Shown here: positions 28,301 to 43,300 of the stretch, in pieces
Numbering within the stretch: position 1 is the stretch's first letter
How the letters are laid out: each line of letters opens with the position of its first letter
Assembly: GCF_020184175.1 (NCBI RefSeq)
Contig: NC_065531.1
Coordinates: forward strand, 55,015,213-55,079,212
DNA: 64,000 nucleotides
Direction: 5' to 3'
From: Aphis gossypii
Taxonomy: Eukaryota > Arthropoda > Insecta > Hemiptera > Aphididae
The notes under the pieces: model-generated
What the model saw: only the letters and a program-made list of their open reading frames with translations
Database searches by the model: none
Told to the model about the DNA's origin: nothing
Program-made: the position numbers and the translations under genes

Positions 28301-31300
28301 TCTCTAATAAACGGTTATCTGATCTTGAAACATTACAAGACTTTTTACAATCGGCTACAAATCAACTTGTTTGGCTTAACGAAAAAGAAGAAATTGAATT
28401 AAATCGTGATTGGAGCGATAAAGATTTAAACATTCCATCAATTCGACAATACTATGAGGTAATATTTACTATTGAGTATTTATGTTAAAGTGTAAGTTTA
28501 ATTTTAATTTTATTATTTCTAATTTTTTAATGGTAACTATTTTTTAAGCATGCATTTGGATCTGGGATTGAGGTTGTGTTTTCATTAAATTTTTACTTCT
28601 TTATTACTTTATGCATAATAAATGTATATTATTTATTTTTCCAGTCTCTAATGTCAGAACTTGAGAAAAGAGAGATTCAATTAAGTTCAGTCCAAGACCG
28701 TGGAGAAGCGTTAATTCTTCAGGGTCATTTAGCATCAAAGTGTATTGAAGCTTATATATCTGCATTACAAACACAATGGACTTGGTTACTCCAGTTAACT
28801 CTTTGTTTGGAAACTCATCTGAAGCATGCCACTTACTATCATCAGTTCTATGCTGATGTCAAAGAAGCTGAACACTGGTTAAACAAACGAGATGAGTTAC
28901 TAAATTCTGTTTTTAGTCAATCAGAATTTAGTTTGGATGAAGGAGAACGTTTGTTGAAAGGTATGCAAGACCTCCGAGAAGAATTAAATAATTTCAGTGA
29001 AGTGATCGGTACACTTGAAGACCGATCTAGGCAAGTAGTTCCACTAAAACAACGTAGACTCCCAATTACTAGACCTATACCAGTGAACGCAATTTGTAGC
29101 TTCAAACAAAATGGGGTATGTTAAAAATAATGATAACTATTAACAATTAATGTTTATAATATTTTTTTATTTTGTTTAGATTAATGTTGAAAAAGGTTCT
29201 CAATGGTTACTCCATGATAATTCAGGACGAATCAAATGGAGAGTATCTAGAGGAATGAATCTTACTGACGATTCAAATGTTCCCGGTGTTGTATTTTTGA
29301 TACCTCCTCCTGATCAAGAAGCTTTAGATTCAGTAGATCGTTTGCGTAGAGCATATGATCGTTCAACAGCATTATGGCAACGTAAACAATTGCGTATGCG
29401 TCAAAATATGATATTTGCTACTATCAAAGTTGTCAAGGGATGGGATTTGGCTCAAGTAATAAATACATATTTTTATTTTTTGAGTTGGATTAACGTTATT
29501 TTTTTTTATAGTTTTTGGCCATGGGTGCCGAACAACGTAATGCTATTCGTAAGGCATTAAATGAAGATGCTAATAAGTTGTTAAGAGAAGGTGATCCAGC
29601 TGACCCTCAATTAAGGAGACTCAAGAGAGAAATGGACGAAGTTAACAGGTTATTTGATGAATTCGAACGGCGATCACAGGCTGAAGAAGACAGTAAAAAT
29701 CTTACAAGAATGTTTACTGATCAAGTTAAATCTATTCAAATTTCTTTGGATGAGTATGAACATACGTTAAACACCAGGTTGAGTGCCCCTATACCAAGAG
29801 ATATGGACACTCTGGAACATTTAGTTATTCAACACAAAGACTTTGAAACGTCACTGAAGGTATTTTATTGATTATCTGTTAAATTTTAAAATATAATAAT
29901 AATAATATTTGTGCTGTAGAACTTGGGTCCAGATGTAGAAGCCATGCAAGCTACATTCAAAAACATTCCAAACAAGACAGCAGCTTTACAAGCTAAACAT
30001 GATAAGGTTTTGAACCAATGGAACCAGTTGTGGAATCTATCCCAGCTTTATGTTGAAAGACTTAAGTGTGCAGAAATTACTTTGTCTGGATTAGATGAAG
30101 CAAATAATGTTATATCAGATTTTGAAATAAAATTAGCATCCTACGGTGAAATGCCATCTGAATTACCGGCTTTAAAATTAGTAAGTACATTTGATTGATA
30201 TTGCATTCAATTTCACAGTGTTTGTATATATGTATATAATTGTGTTTGATTGATAAAGGTTCATCAAGATCTAATAGCATTGCAAAAAAATGTTCTTCTT
30301 CAACAGCCGGTCATTGATCAGTTGGTTGAGGATAAACATAATACTAGACGTTTAACTGAAAAATCTAGGCACCACTTACCACGTACAGCTCATCATGATT
30401 TGGATAGACTCGACAGTGATGTTAATCGTATTACAAATAGATGGAATAATGTTTGTAGTCAATTAGTCGACAGGTAAAGTAACAAATTATTTAAAAAAAT
30501 TAAATCAACTTAATATTCATTTATATAATATATATTTATATAAAATAATAAGAAATTATATCTTATATAATCTTATAGTTAATGTGATTTACCATTTAAC
30601 ATAGCAAAGACTTTTCGTTTACTTTGGTCTTATAATGATAATGTATGTATATTTTTGTTGATATAGACTCAAGAGCTGTGAAGCAGCTTACGATCTTTTG
30701 AATAAATACAAAAATTCGTACCAGTCTGAAGTTCAAGTCATTGATGAGAGCTACGTTAAATTGAATAATGTCGCGCCTCTTAAAATGCAAGCAAGAGATC
30801 TTACTGAAACCACTAAGGTAAGTGTATATAAATATATAAAGCTGCCATAATTCATTAAATATAATATGTTATGGTGAGTTATTTACTGTATATTACTTAA
30901 ACTCAATCATTGCATTGCATGTTAAATAAACAATACATAATAATTTAATATATTGCATAATATTAAATATTAATATAACATAAGTGTATACTGTATTGTC
31001 TATATGACATTATCCAAGAATAGCCTTATGGCCCGAGCAAAGGATTTTTTATTTATTGATCAAATACGTCTCGTAGGCTTTGTATAACAAGGTGCAGGAA
31101 CGTACTAAAGCCATTGAGAGTGTCAATGTGGACGGTGGCAGATTTATTCGAGAAGCTAAGGTAACGATGCTTTTTAACATAAAATAAAAATTGAAATTTG
31201 CTATGATAACCATTTAACAGACCATAACAAAGACTATGCGTATAATTAACCCGCCAATAGATATATGACCTACGACTTCAACATTACTGTGCGTGGCTGG

Positions 31301-34300
31301 TAGATGAAGTTCATCCAAGCCTTGATGCCAGCAACCATAATAAAGGCCAAAATATGGATCCCAGTGTTGGTGAATTGGCAGTGTCTCATGAACTTGACGT
31401 GCTCAACCATAGATTTCAAGCATTGCTTAACATGCTAATTGACCAGTTGAAAAATCTAGCATCAGTCAATACTGATGATCTTGAACTACAAGTGAGTAAG
31501 ATTATTTTAATAATGTTAAAAATTTAGGATAAATTATAAATGATTGTTTAGTCTTTTATGTCTAGTATTTTCTATTTTATTTAGTTTTAACAAAATATCC
31601 AAGTTTTAAAAAGTAATAAATTGATTAAACTAGTTGTAAAGTACTAAGGGGTATCTAAAAATATTTTTTTATTTAAAATATAGAATAAATAAAATATTTA
31701 AATTTTGAACATGCTTACAATATGTATGATTTATGTAGCATATTATATATAATTTCTTTTCTATATTATTATATCACATTAAATGTACTGTGTTTATTAG
31801 ATAATTTAAAAAAAACAATATATGTTCAAAATTAAATTAAAATTATAATTTCGAACTATTCTGACATTAATATATCTATACATTTATATAAAATTATTAA
31901 TGTATAATGAAAAGCCATACTTCGAAATGTTTGTTTTTCTACAATAGAAATGATTTTGTTTAAATAAGAATATTTATGTTTAGCAACTTTGAAATAAAAC
32001 TACCTTGTTTTTACTTAGGTCAATTTAAATTGTTATTAATACATTGTGTTAATTATATACTCTTGTGTATGAAAACAAATATTTTGTTAAGTGTGGTTGA
32101 TTACACCTACATAGTAACACACCTCTTGTCAATTATTTTGCTCTTTTAGTTTTTACTACAAATAATTAAAAATGGTAGAGTATTGTTCCCTTGAAGTTAT
32201 TAAGTAACATATTATTACTGTAAAATTGCTCAAGGTTTGGCTTTAAACCTATCAATTTATCTATTAGAAATGATTAGTCTAAATAAATGTTACAGGAATA
32301 TGTGAAGACATTAGAGGCTAGGCCGTTACGCACATTCAGAACTGAATTCAATATATATGATACCATTCCTGAGTTAGTACTTGATACTGTAGTCTTAGTA
32401 TGTTATTGTAGTTGTATGATTAAAGTCGTGTTTTGTTTTTTTTTTCATTTTAGTGTATCGACAAATGGTATAAACGAAACTGTAACAGCAAAAAATATAG
32501 ATCAGTCATCTGCAATGGGTAATCAACATTCTACACAAACTGTTGAATCAAATGGTGATGCAGATATTCGTTCATTGCGTCGACGTATGGAAGAAGCAAC
32601 TGGACTTGACGATGATATTATTAATGCTCCAGGGATTGTTCATCCTAAAACTGGCGAAATTTTAACAGTAGGCGAAGCAATTCGTCTGCGAGTATTAGAT
32701 GTACGAACTGGCCGTATTGCTACTCAACCAGATTCAAAATCTGGCTGGGTTACTATTGAGCAAGCTGTTGAAAAAGGACTGGTGGATAAAGGATTAGCAA
32801 ACAAACTTTTGGGACCTTGTGTTGTTGGTGATAATGGACCACAAATGACTTTGTTGGAAGCTATTCAAAAGGAGTTAATGGATGCTGAACGAGGACCAGT
32901 TGAAAGGATAAAGGTAAAAAATGAAGAACATAATGCTGATTTTAGTGAAACTCTCAATTCGAGTGAGGTTAGGGGTGAGGTGTTTCAAGTGTTAAATAAA
33001 AAAGTTACGATAGATGAAAAAGAAATTACTGTACTCGAAGCCTTTCATCAAGGAAACATCGATAAAATTAATTTGGCAGAAGATGAATTACAACTTTTAT
33101 CAAAACTTAATGGTCTCAAACCAAAAAGTGCTTTGAAAGTTGCACTGACAAAAACATTAGACGCCTTAAAAATTAAAGATGATCCTAAAACTGATTTGCC
33201 AACAGAAGGTTGGAGTTTATTTGAAGCTATTAAACAAAATTTATTTGATCCTGAATCTGGTGTTTTTATTATACCTGGCACTGATAGATTAGTATCATTT
33301 AAGGAGTGCATTGATATGCGCATTATAAACCCGGATTCAGCTGTAGTAGTTGATCCAATTAAGCCAAGATCATTATCATTAAAACAAGCGCTAAGGAAAG
33401 ATATTTTAGATGCCACAGGCCATTATCAAGGTAATACAATGAAAGAAGCTATAGAAGATAACTTTATATATGATCCATCATCAATTGAATATGTTTCCTC
33501 ACCTGTTGAAACAATTGAAGTTAAAGGCGCTAAACGTAAAGTTGAACGGTCGAATAGTATCAGACCTCAGTTTTTTGTACAAGAATCAATAACAGAAGAA
33601 GAATTAGAAGATTTTATACATAATGAGGGTAGAACTGTACCATCTTTACCTTTATCACTACTAGAATCAAGCACCACAGGAATAACCTTGGTAACTTCAA
33701 TGATGTAATTGTATGCCATGCATGGTGTATTGTGATTTAAAATTATATGAGTTGTTATGTCAAAAAACCTTATTTAATTATTTTTTAATACTTAAGCTTT
33801 TATTTAATTTTTTTATTTGATAGCTTTTGTGTGTGTGTTTTATTTTTCAGGACAACCAGATTATTTTAGAAAGCTATACATACCAGTTATTTTTTGCCTG
33901 TATAATATGCCTAACAAAATTATTTTTGTGATGTTATTATAACAAATGTTGTGTTTTTTTTTTTTTTTTTTTTTTTTTGAAAGGCTTATTTTTTCTATTT
34001 AAAAGTGAAAACGAAAACAATAATCATTAAAAACTAAAATTAGTTTTTAGATGTAATAAGCTTTTAATTTGTATGCATTAAAAATAATATTTTGAACGCT
34101 AAATTTATAATTGCACTAACGATTTTTTAAAATTTTTTTTTATTTTAACTGATGATTTTTATTGATGTTTGTATAATATTAATTAATAGTTTAAATTTAT
34201 TTTATAGCAAGCCATGGCAGAAAAGTATAAACTGTGTGATGACACATTATCAGAATACTTAAACTGGATTGGAGAAATTGAAGACAGAATTGCAAATCAA

Positions 34301-37300
34301 GATATAGCTCAAGAAGATTTGGATCAACTACGTAATCAAATAAACATTTTGAAAGTATGAATATTTAAAATTTTTACATTATGTATTTAAAATATTATTT
34401 ATGAATAAATATTTTTTAGCTTATTAAAGAAGAGATTGATTCACAGTTACGTCCTATTACAACATGTTTGGATCAAGTGCGTCATATAATTGCTACTGGT
34501 AGTGAATACTTGTCTAGAGAAGAAATAAATAATGTTGAGAAGAAAGGTAAATCTCTTAAATCACGGTATGACCATGCAAATGAACGTACTGATAAACTGC
34601 TACGTCGCTTGATCTCTGCTAAAGACGAATTATCGAAATTTAAATCTGAACTTACTACATTTACTACATGGATGGATAGAGCTCAGCGTACTCTTGATGA
34701 GAAAGAACGTGCATTAGCAAATATAAATAGGCTTGCTGATACATCGTCTACTGAATCTACAAGGGAGTTTGTGTCTGATGTTATTTCACATCAAGCAGAT
34801 CTTCGTTTTATCACAATGGCAGCCCAAAAGTTCATTGACGAATCTAAAGAATATCTAACCTGCTTAAATGATTTCAGAACTGGTTTACCATCTAGACTTC
34901 ATCATATCGAACCAGTATCGTCACAAGATAGTGTGATTAAAAATACAGTTATCAATGTCACTAATAATTATAAAGATTTACTAGCAAGAGCTAATGCCTT
35001 GTCAGATAAATTAAGTGGACTTAACTCTAAACAGAGAGAGTATAAAGATGCCTTGAACGCTGTTAAGGCATGGCTTAGAGAAGCTGAACCAAGAGCTATT
35101 AAAATTCTTAATGAACCAATTGGTGCTGATCCAAATGCTCTCGAAGATCAATTAAATCGAACAAAAACTTTGAACAATGAATTTTTGGGACAAGCTAGAC
35201 TCATTGAAAATGTCAAACAAGCTGCAGATGGTTTAATTAGGTCCCTTGAAGGTCAAAGTGGTATCAAAGAAATTGAAGCTATTCAAGGCCCAGTTAATGA
35301 ATTGGAAGACAAGTATAGATCTTTATGTAATGGTTTAGCCGACCGACTATCACAATTGGACACTGCATTAGTTCAATCACATGGTGTACAAGATGCTTTG
35401 GATTCATTACTTCATTGGTTAAATGACGCTGAAGCCACATTAAAGTAAGTTTTTTTTTTGTGTGTTTTACATAATCCTATGTTAACAATTTTTCATTTTA
35501 ATTAACTATTTATTTGTTAAATTATTGTTCTATAGTTATTAATAATCATACTACAGTAGAATCTCGCTAATTCGGACTAGATGGTACCAGACTCTATCCG
35601 AATAAACGAAATGACATTTTATTTTCCAACTAATAAATATTTTTCAAAAAACACCTTATGTATTTATACAAATTAAAAATGTATTGATTTACAATTTTAC
35701 TTTACACATTATTATTGTTATTAATCGAAACGATAAAATCTTTATCATGGGTATTCTCGAAGATATACATTATACATGAGTAAAAGCACGAAATATAAAT
35801 TGTCCATACTATTAGGATGTTCGGATTAGCTAGACTAATGTATCCTTTTTTAATAAGTTGGAAAAATAATGATTATTGGTACTATAAAAATGTTTTTTGA
35901 AATAATTTTAGTTAAATTAACATTTGATAAAATTATTTATATGTGTTAATGGAATTAAAATGTTTACAGGAATATAACAAGACCAGTAAGCTTGCATACA
36001 GATCGTTTATCTGAACAAATCCGCGAGTACAGGTTGTTGCAGTCAGATATTGATACACATAGAGCAAGTGTTGATAGTGTCGCACATTCTACACAAGAGT
36101 TAATGATTAACTCAAGTAATCCTAGACTTGCCAAAAAGATTGAAGTTAAGTTAAAGGATGTTATGACTCGTTTTGAAAAACTTTTGGATAGAACTGCCAA
36201 ACGAGGTGAACTATTAAATGACATAAATCAAATATTGTCATCATTTAATAGCCAAGCAGCAATGCTTGAACAATGGCTGACAAATGCATTAGACAATTTC
36301 AACGATATGCCTGAAAGCAAGTTGGATGACTTAATTGCTCAAAGAGACTCTCAACGTCAAGCATTAGATCAAACAATACGTGATGGAAAAACCCTTATTA
36401 ACAATAAGGATGTAACAGATACTCCTCCAGTACGTGATCGTGTTAAAGGATTGGAAAACCAATGGAAAAATTTGAATCAACTGTTAGAAGAAAAACAGAG
36501 ATTATCTAAAGCTAAAGTGGAACAACTTCAAGCATATGAAAAATTAAGAGATCAAGTATTAATTTGGTTAAATAATACTGAGAAAAGAGTTAATCAATTA
36601 GAAAGTGTAGCTGTGGACATGAATATTATTAAAAATCAAATTGATGAACTGAAACCGATTTCTAAGGATCATCGTGATTATAGCATTACTATTGACAAAC
36701 TTAATGACCTTGGTGCTACATTTTATGATTCTAGTCTTACCAATTCTATGAGGAGACGTAGTTCAGTATCTCCTACTAAACGCTATTCATTGGACTCTTT
36801 AAGAAAAACTTCTAGGGATTCTCCTAGAAATTCTGTTGTAAGTTTCACATACAATAGAATTGAAGATGGTTTAGATGATAGCCCTGTGCAACAAGAATTG
36901 AACGAAATTAATAACAGGTATAACTTATTAGGTGTAAAAATATCAGACAGACAAAATGAATTGGATACAATTAGAGATGATGTTAGAAAATTGGTTGAAA
37001 ATATGAAGATATTAAATCAATTTTTGGATAGAACACAAAAATCATTACCAAAAGAAAGTATTCCATTGACTAAAGAAGAGTCTGATAAAGCGGCAAAACA
37101 AGTTAGAGCAGTATTAGAAGAAATGTATGAAAAACAATCTTTGTTAGATAGTACAAAATCTGGTGTAAATGATCTATTGAAAAAGAAACCAACTTCTTTA
37201 GGAGCGGATAGATTACATGATGACATTCAAAATGTTACGAGCCGTTGGAAGAACTTAAATGATATTTGTAAAAACCGAATTCAACTTCTTGAAGATTTGA

Positions 37301-40300
37301 AAGATTTCCATGACTCACACGACAACCTTTCGAACTGGTTAGGATCCAAAGAGCGTATGTTAAATGTCTTAGGTCCAATATCATCAGATTCTAGAATAGT
37401 ACAAAGTCAAGTTCAACAAATTCAAGTGTTAAGGGAAGAGTTTAGAACTCAACAACCTCAACTTACACATTTAACAACTGTTGGTGAAAGTATACTCAAT
37501 AGACTACCAGATCACAACTCTCCAGATGCCCAACGGTTTTCTAATAAATTATCAGCAATTTTACAAAAATGGTCAGATTTACTTGGCAAATTGGAAGATA
37601 GAGCATCCAATCTTGGTGCAGCAGCTGATTCAACTCGAGAATTTGATGCAGGTCTTGCTCGTTTAACTGAAGCGTTACAAAATATTTCTGATCAGTTAGA
37701 TGATATTTCTTATGATAAGGAACCAGAAGAGAGGCTTAGAAAAATACAAAATTTAGAAAGACAATTAGAAGGCCAAAGACCTTTATTGGCTGATTTAGAA
37801 GATGCTGGCAACCATTTGTGTAATGTATTAGATGATCCAGCTTGTAAAGCAGATATTCAAGCAAAATTAGCTGCTATTAATCGTCAGTATAACAACTTAC
37901 AAAAGAAATTAGACAATAAAAAAGCTGAAATTGAAGGATCATTAAAAGACGGTAGACAGTTTGAAGCTACTTGTGCTTTGACACTTGGTTGGCTGTCTGA
38001 TCAGTTGGGCAGTCTCACAGAACGTCTATTAATATCTGCCGATAAAGATATATTGCAACAACAAGTTTCTCAGTATGAGCCTATATATAAAGAAGTATTA
38101 CACAAAGAACATGAAGTAATTATGCTTTTGAATAAAGGTCGTGATATGTTATCTCGAATTGGACAACGTAACGAATCTCGTAATTTGCAACGCGATTTAG
38201 ACAAAATACAACAAAATTGGGACAAACTGCGCAAAGAAGCTGTAGACCGCCATAACAGACTTCAAACATGCATGGAACACTGTAGAAAATATTACAGAGC
38301 TCAAGAGTCCTTCACACCATGGTTAGCTCAAGCCGAAAATAAATTAGAACTTATTCGACCAAACAGCTTTACTAAAAGAGACGTGGATAAACAGCTTAGA
38401 GAATTGTCTGCTTTTAGAAATGAAGTATGGAAACACTCTGGTGAGTTTGAGAATGTTAAAAACTTAGGAGAAACGTTCCTTTCTTCTTGTGACGTGGATA
38501 AAGAACTTGTAAAACAAGAACTGTCAACCATCAAAACTCGATGGGATAGATTGAACAATGATTTGATGGAAAAAACACAATGGTTAGAAGACATTTCAAG
38601 AAAGTTATCTGACTTTTCTGATAATCTTAGAGATTCCGAACACTCATTACAGCGTTGTGAAGATAAACTTGCTTCACACGATTCTGTTGGAGGTGCTGCA
38701 CGTGATCCTAAGCTGCTGGAAAGAATTAAAGCATTGCGTGAAGATGCTAAGAAATTAAGAGGTCCATTAGTAGGGTTAAGGCAAACAGCTGGTGACTTGG
38801 CCTCAGAAGCTGCTCAAATGGGTGTTGGTGACTCATTAAAATTACAAGACGATGTTGATAATCTTATGGATAGATTAGACGATTTAGAAGGTAAACTGGA
38901 TGATAGGTGTTCACAATTACTTTCAGCTTCGACTGCATTGGCACAATATGCGGATAAAGTTAAAGCTCTTGGTAAAAACTTGAATGACTTAGAAGCTGAA
39001 TTTGACTCATTAAAACCACCGGGTCGCGATATTAAAACTGTTACTGGCCAATTAGATGAAGTAGACAAATTTATCAAGAAAATTGCAAGAGCTGGAGATG
39101 ATGTCACAGAGATGCTTGAATTAGGCCAACGTTTAGAAGACTCTACTTCTATGCGTGATCAAGCTGAATCTCTGACTCGTCTATTAAACAAACTTGATGA
39201 ACGAGCATCAAACAGACAAACTGATCTCGAAAATATTTTAGACAGACTACAAGCTTTTAAAAATAAGCATGATAATGTTGTACAAGATATAGAACATGCA
39301 ACGGATGAGTTTAAGAGTTTGAAACCAATTGGATCAGAAGTGGAGGCAATTAAATTCCAACAACAAGAGTTTGGTTCTTTCAGAAAGAATACCATTGAGC
39401 CATTAATTTTGTCAGTTAATGATGTTAATGGTATAGGTCAAAGATTAATACAGTCTGCTGCCAGAGGAGTAAACACTGGAATTTTGGAAAAAGATTTGGA
39501 AAAAATGAACGATAAGTGGAATGCACTTAAAGAAAAATTAAATGAGAGAGATAGACGACTTGATTATGGACTTTTACAATCTGGCAAGTTCCAAGATGCT
39601 TTAGATGGATTTGCTAAGTGGTTAGCTGATACAGAAGAATTAGTATCTAATCAAAAACCACCATCAGCAGATTACAAGGTGGTAAAAGCACAATTACAAG
39701 AACAAAAAGTAAATAATAAATATATATATTTTTAATTGTTATTAGGAATGTTATAATGTATTAAATTTTAATTAAACAATTTCAGTTCTTAAAGAAAATG
39801 TTAGCTGATCGTCAAAATTCATTGTCATCAATATTTGATATGGGTAATGAGGTTGCAGCTAATGTTGATCCTAGAGAACGTAAGGAAATTGAATCACAAT
39901 TAAAAGAGTTATCTCAACGTTTTGATAATTTGGATCGTGGTGCTACAAAACGCATGGACGATTTACAAAAAGCTATGGTAGTGGCTAAAGAGTTCTTGGA
40001 AAAAATTACACCACTCTTGGAGTGGTTGGATAAAAGCGAGAAAAAAATTAAGGACATGGAACTCATTCCTACGGATGAAGAAAAAATACAACAGAGGATT
40101 AAAGAACATAGTGTAAGTAAAATTAAGTTAAATCATTTTTTTACAAGAGTGAAGTAAGACAGTTATTGTGGCAGTTAATTATTGTGCATATTATATTACA
40201 AAAATGTAATATTGTATGTATGTATTTTAAACATAAATTATTAATTATAATAATATATTTTGTTTATGTTCTTTTTTTCTCTATCAAATAATTAGTATAT

Positions 40301-43300
40301 TTATACTTTTATATTATTGAGTTACCATTATTTAATAATGATAACTTTATTTTATATGGATATTTTTTACAATTTTTTCACTTTAAACCATTTATTTAAC
40401 TAAATTGATTTTTTTTTTTTTAGAAATTACACAATGAAATCCTATCTAAAAATCCTGAGTTCCATGATCTCACTGAAGTAGCTAGTACATTAATGGCTTT
40501 GGTTGGTGAAGATGAGGCATCTGGAGTAGCAGATCGTATCCAAGAAACAGCTGATCGTTATGCTGCACTTGTAAATACTTCAGATAAAGTGGGACAACTA
40601 TTACAAGACTCTCGTGCTGGTCTTAGACATTTGGTATTAACTTATCAAGATTTACAAGCATGGATGGACGGCATGGAAAAACGTTTGGGCAAATATAAAG
40701 TATTACCTGTGCATACAGATAAACTAGTGGAACAAATGGAAGATATTGCAGATCTGTGTGAAGAAATATCAAACCACCAATCAGATGTTGACGGCACCGT
40801 AGATGCAGGAATGGAGCTTATGAAACACATAACCAGTGACGAAGCCATTCAATTAAAAGATAAGTTGGATGTATTGCAGAGACGTTACAATGATTTGGTT
40901 ACTGCTGGTACTGATATGTTAAAGAATGCAGAAAGCATGTTGCCACTAGTACAGCAATTCCATAATGCTCATAAACGTTTGGGCGATTGGATGTTATCAG
41001 CTGAATCACAATTACAAACAGCAGAACCCAAAGAGGAAGACATTCATAATTTAGAACTTGACATCCAAGGTATTTAGAAATACTGCTATACATAATTGCT
41101 TATTTTTTTTATTAAATAAAATTTAATACATTTTAATAATAATAAAAATTATTTATTTTTTAGAATTCCGTCCAGTATTAGAAAATATAAATCAAATAGG
41201 ACCACAATTGTGTCAAATGTCTCCTGGTGAAGGTGCTTCAACAATTGAAGGCCTTGTTACAAGAGATAATCGAAGATTTGACGCTATTGCTGAACAAATT
41301 CAAAGAAAAGCTGAACGTATTCACTTGTCTAAACAACGATCACTTGAAGTCATCGGTGATATGGATGATCTATTAGATTGGTTCCGTGAAGTAGATAATC
41401 AATTAAGAGACGCAGAACCTCCAAGTAGTGAAGTAGATATTATTCGTGTTCAACTTAAAGAACACAAGGCACTCAATGATGACATATCGAGTCAAAAAGG
41501 ACGAGGTAGAGATGTCTTATCTATGGCTAAAAAAGTTTTACGAGAAGTTACTCAAAGCAATGACACAAGTCTCATGCGTGAAAAAATGGAAGATCTTCGT
41601 GAAGTCATGGATCATGTATCAGCATTAAGTGCTGAACGTTTAAGTATACTTGAACAAGCTTTACCACTTGCACAACATTTCCAAGAATCACACTTTGATT
41701 TATCTGGTTGGTTGGATGACATGGAGAGACAAGTATCAATGTTAGCTATGCCTGCTTTGAGACCAGAAATTATTGCTCAGCAACAAGATAAAAACGAAAT
41801 GTTTGTACAGTCTATTGCTGAACATAAACCACTTGTGGATAAACTTAATAAAACTGGTGAAGCTTTAATCAGATTATGCAACGATGACGAGGGAATGAAA
41901 ATCCAATACATTATGGACAGTGACAATGCTAGGTATGCAGCACTAAGATCTGAACTTAGGCAAAGACAACAAGCTCTAGAAAAAGCATTACAAGAAACCA
42001 GTCAATTTAGTGATAAATTGGAAGGTATGTTGAGGGCATTACAAAATACTGCCGAACAAGTGTCTGGTGCTGAACCTATATCTGCACATCCTCCTAAAAT
42101 TCGTGACCAACAAGATGAAAATGATGCTGTTGTTGAAGATTTACATAAGCGTGCTGATGCATTCCAAGCAGTGAAAAAAGCAGCTAATGATGTCATTAAT
42201 AAAGCTCCAAATTCCTCAGATCCTGCTGTTAAAGACATTAAACGTAAATTAGACAGATTAAACAGTTTGTGGAATGAAGTTCAAGAGGCAACTAATGATC
42301 GTGGGCGTAGTCTTGAAGAAGCCCTTATACTTGCCGAAAGATTCTGGGAAGAATTACAGAATGTGATGGGTACACTAAAAAATTTGCAAGATTCATTACA
42401 CTCACAAGATGCACCAGCTGTCGAACCTGCTATATTGAAACAACAAAAAGCTGCTCTAAAAGAAATTAAAGCAGAAATTGATCAGACCAAACCTGAAGTA
42501 GACCAGTGCCGTGCTAGTGGTAAACAATTAATGAAAGTGTGTGGAGATCCTGACAAGCCCGAAGTTAAGAAACACATTGAAGACTTAGATAATGCTTGGG
42601 AAACTGTAACTGCATTGTTTGCTAAACGTGAAGAAAATTTGATACAGGCTATGGAAAAAGCTATGGAATTCCATGAAACTTTACAAGTATGAATAATTAA
42701 TACAATTTGTAATATGAATAGTATTTAAAACAAATTATTTTTAGGATTTGCTCAAATTTTTGGATGGAGCTGAACGCAGATTTGCCAATTTAGGTCCATT
42801 AGGAACAGATATTAAAGTTGTTAAAAATCAAATTGGAGAACTTAAGAACTTTAAATCTGACATTGACCCTCAAATGGTTAAAGTAGAGGCTTTGAACAGG
42901 TAATTACAGTCATACTATGTTAGTAATTATTAAATGATGCTATTATTAATCAATACTTGGTAATTTAGTATTTATTGTATATAAATACAATATAATGTAA
43001 TGTATAATACATATGTATTTTTTTTATGGCTTACAATGGATTTTATTATTTTATAGAAGTGTCGCTAGGTAATAGTTATAAATTAATCTGGATTTAAATA
43101 CTTCAATATTAGTTTAAAATATTAAATTATATATTTTTATATTTTACTTTTCGATATTATAGGCAAGCCCAAGAACTTACAGAAAGAACTACAGTTGAAC
43201 AGGCAGCTGCTCTCAAACAACCATTAACTGAAGTGAACCGTAGATGGGAAAATCTATTGAAGGGTATTGTTGAACGACAGCGTCAATTGGAAAACAGTCT

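Noticed and set aside
32398..32453. Reading straight through from 32296 to 33708 as one exon
   Set aside because: The stretch is a pyrimidine tract before an acceptor and translates to an unusual Cys/Phe/Val string; two good donors explain it as intron.
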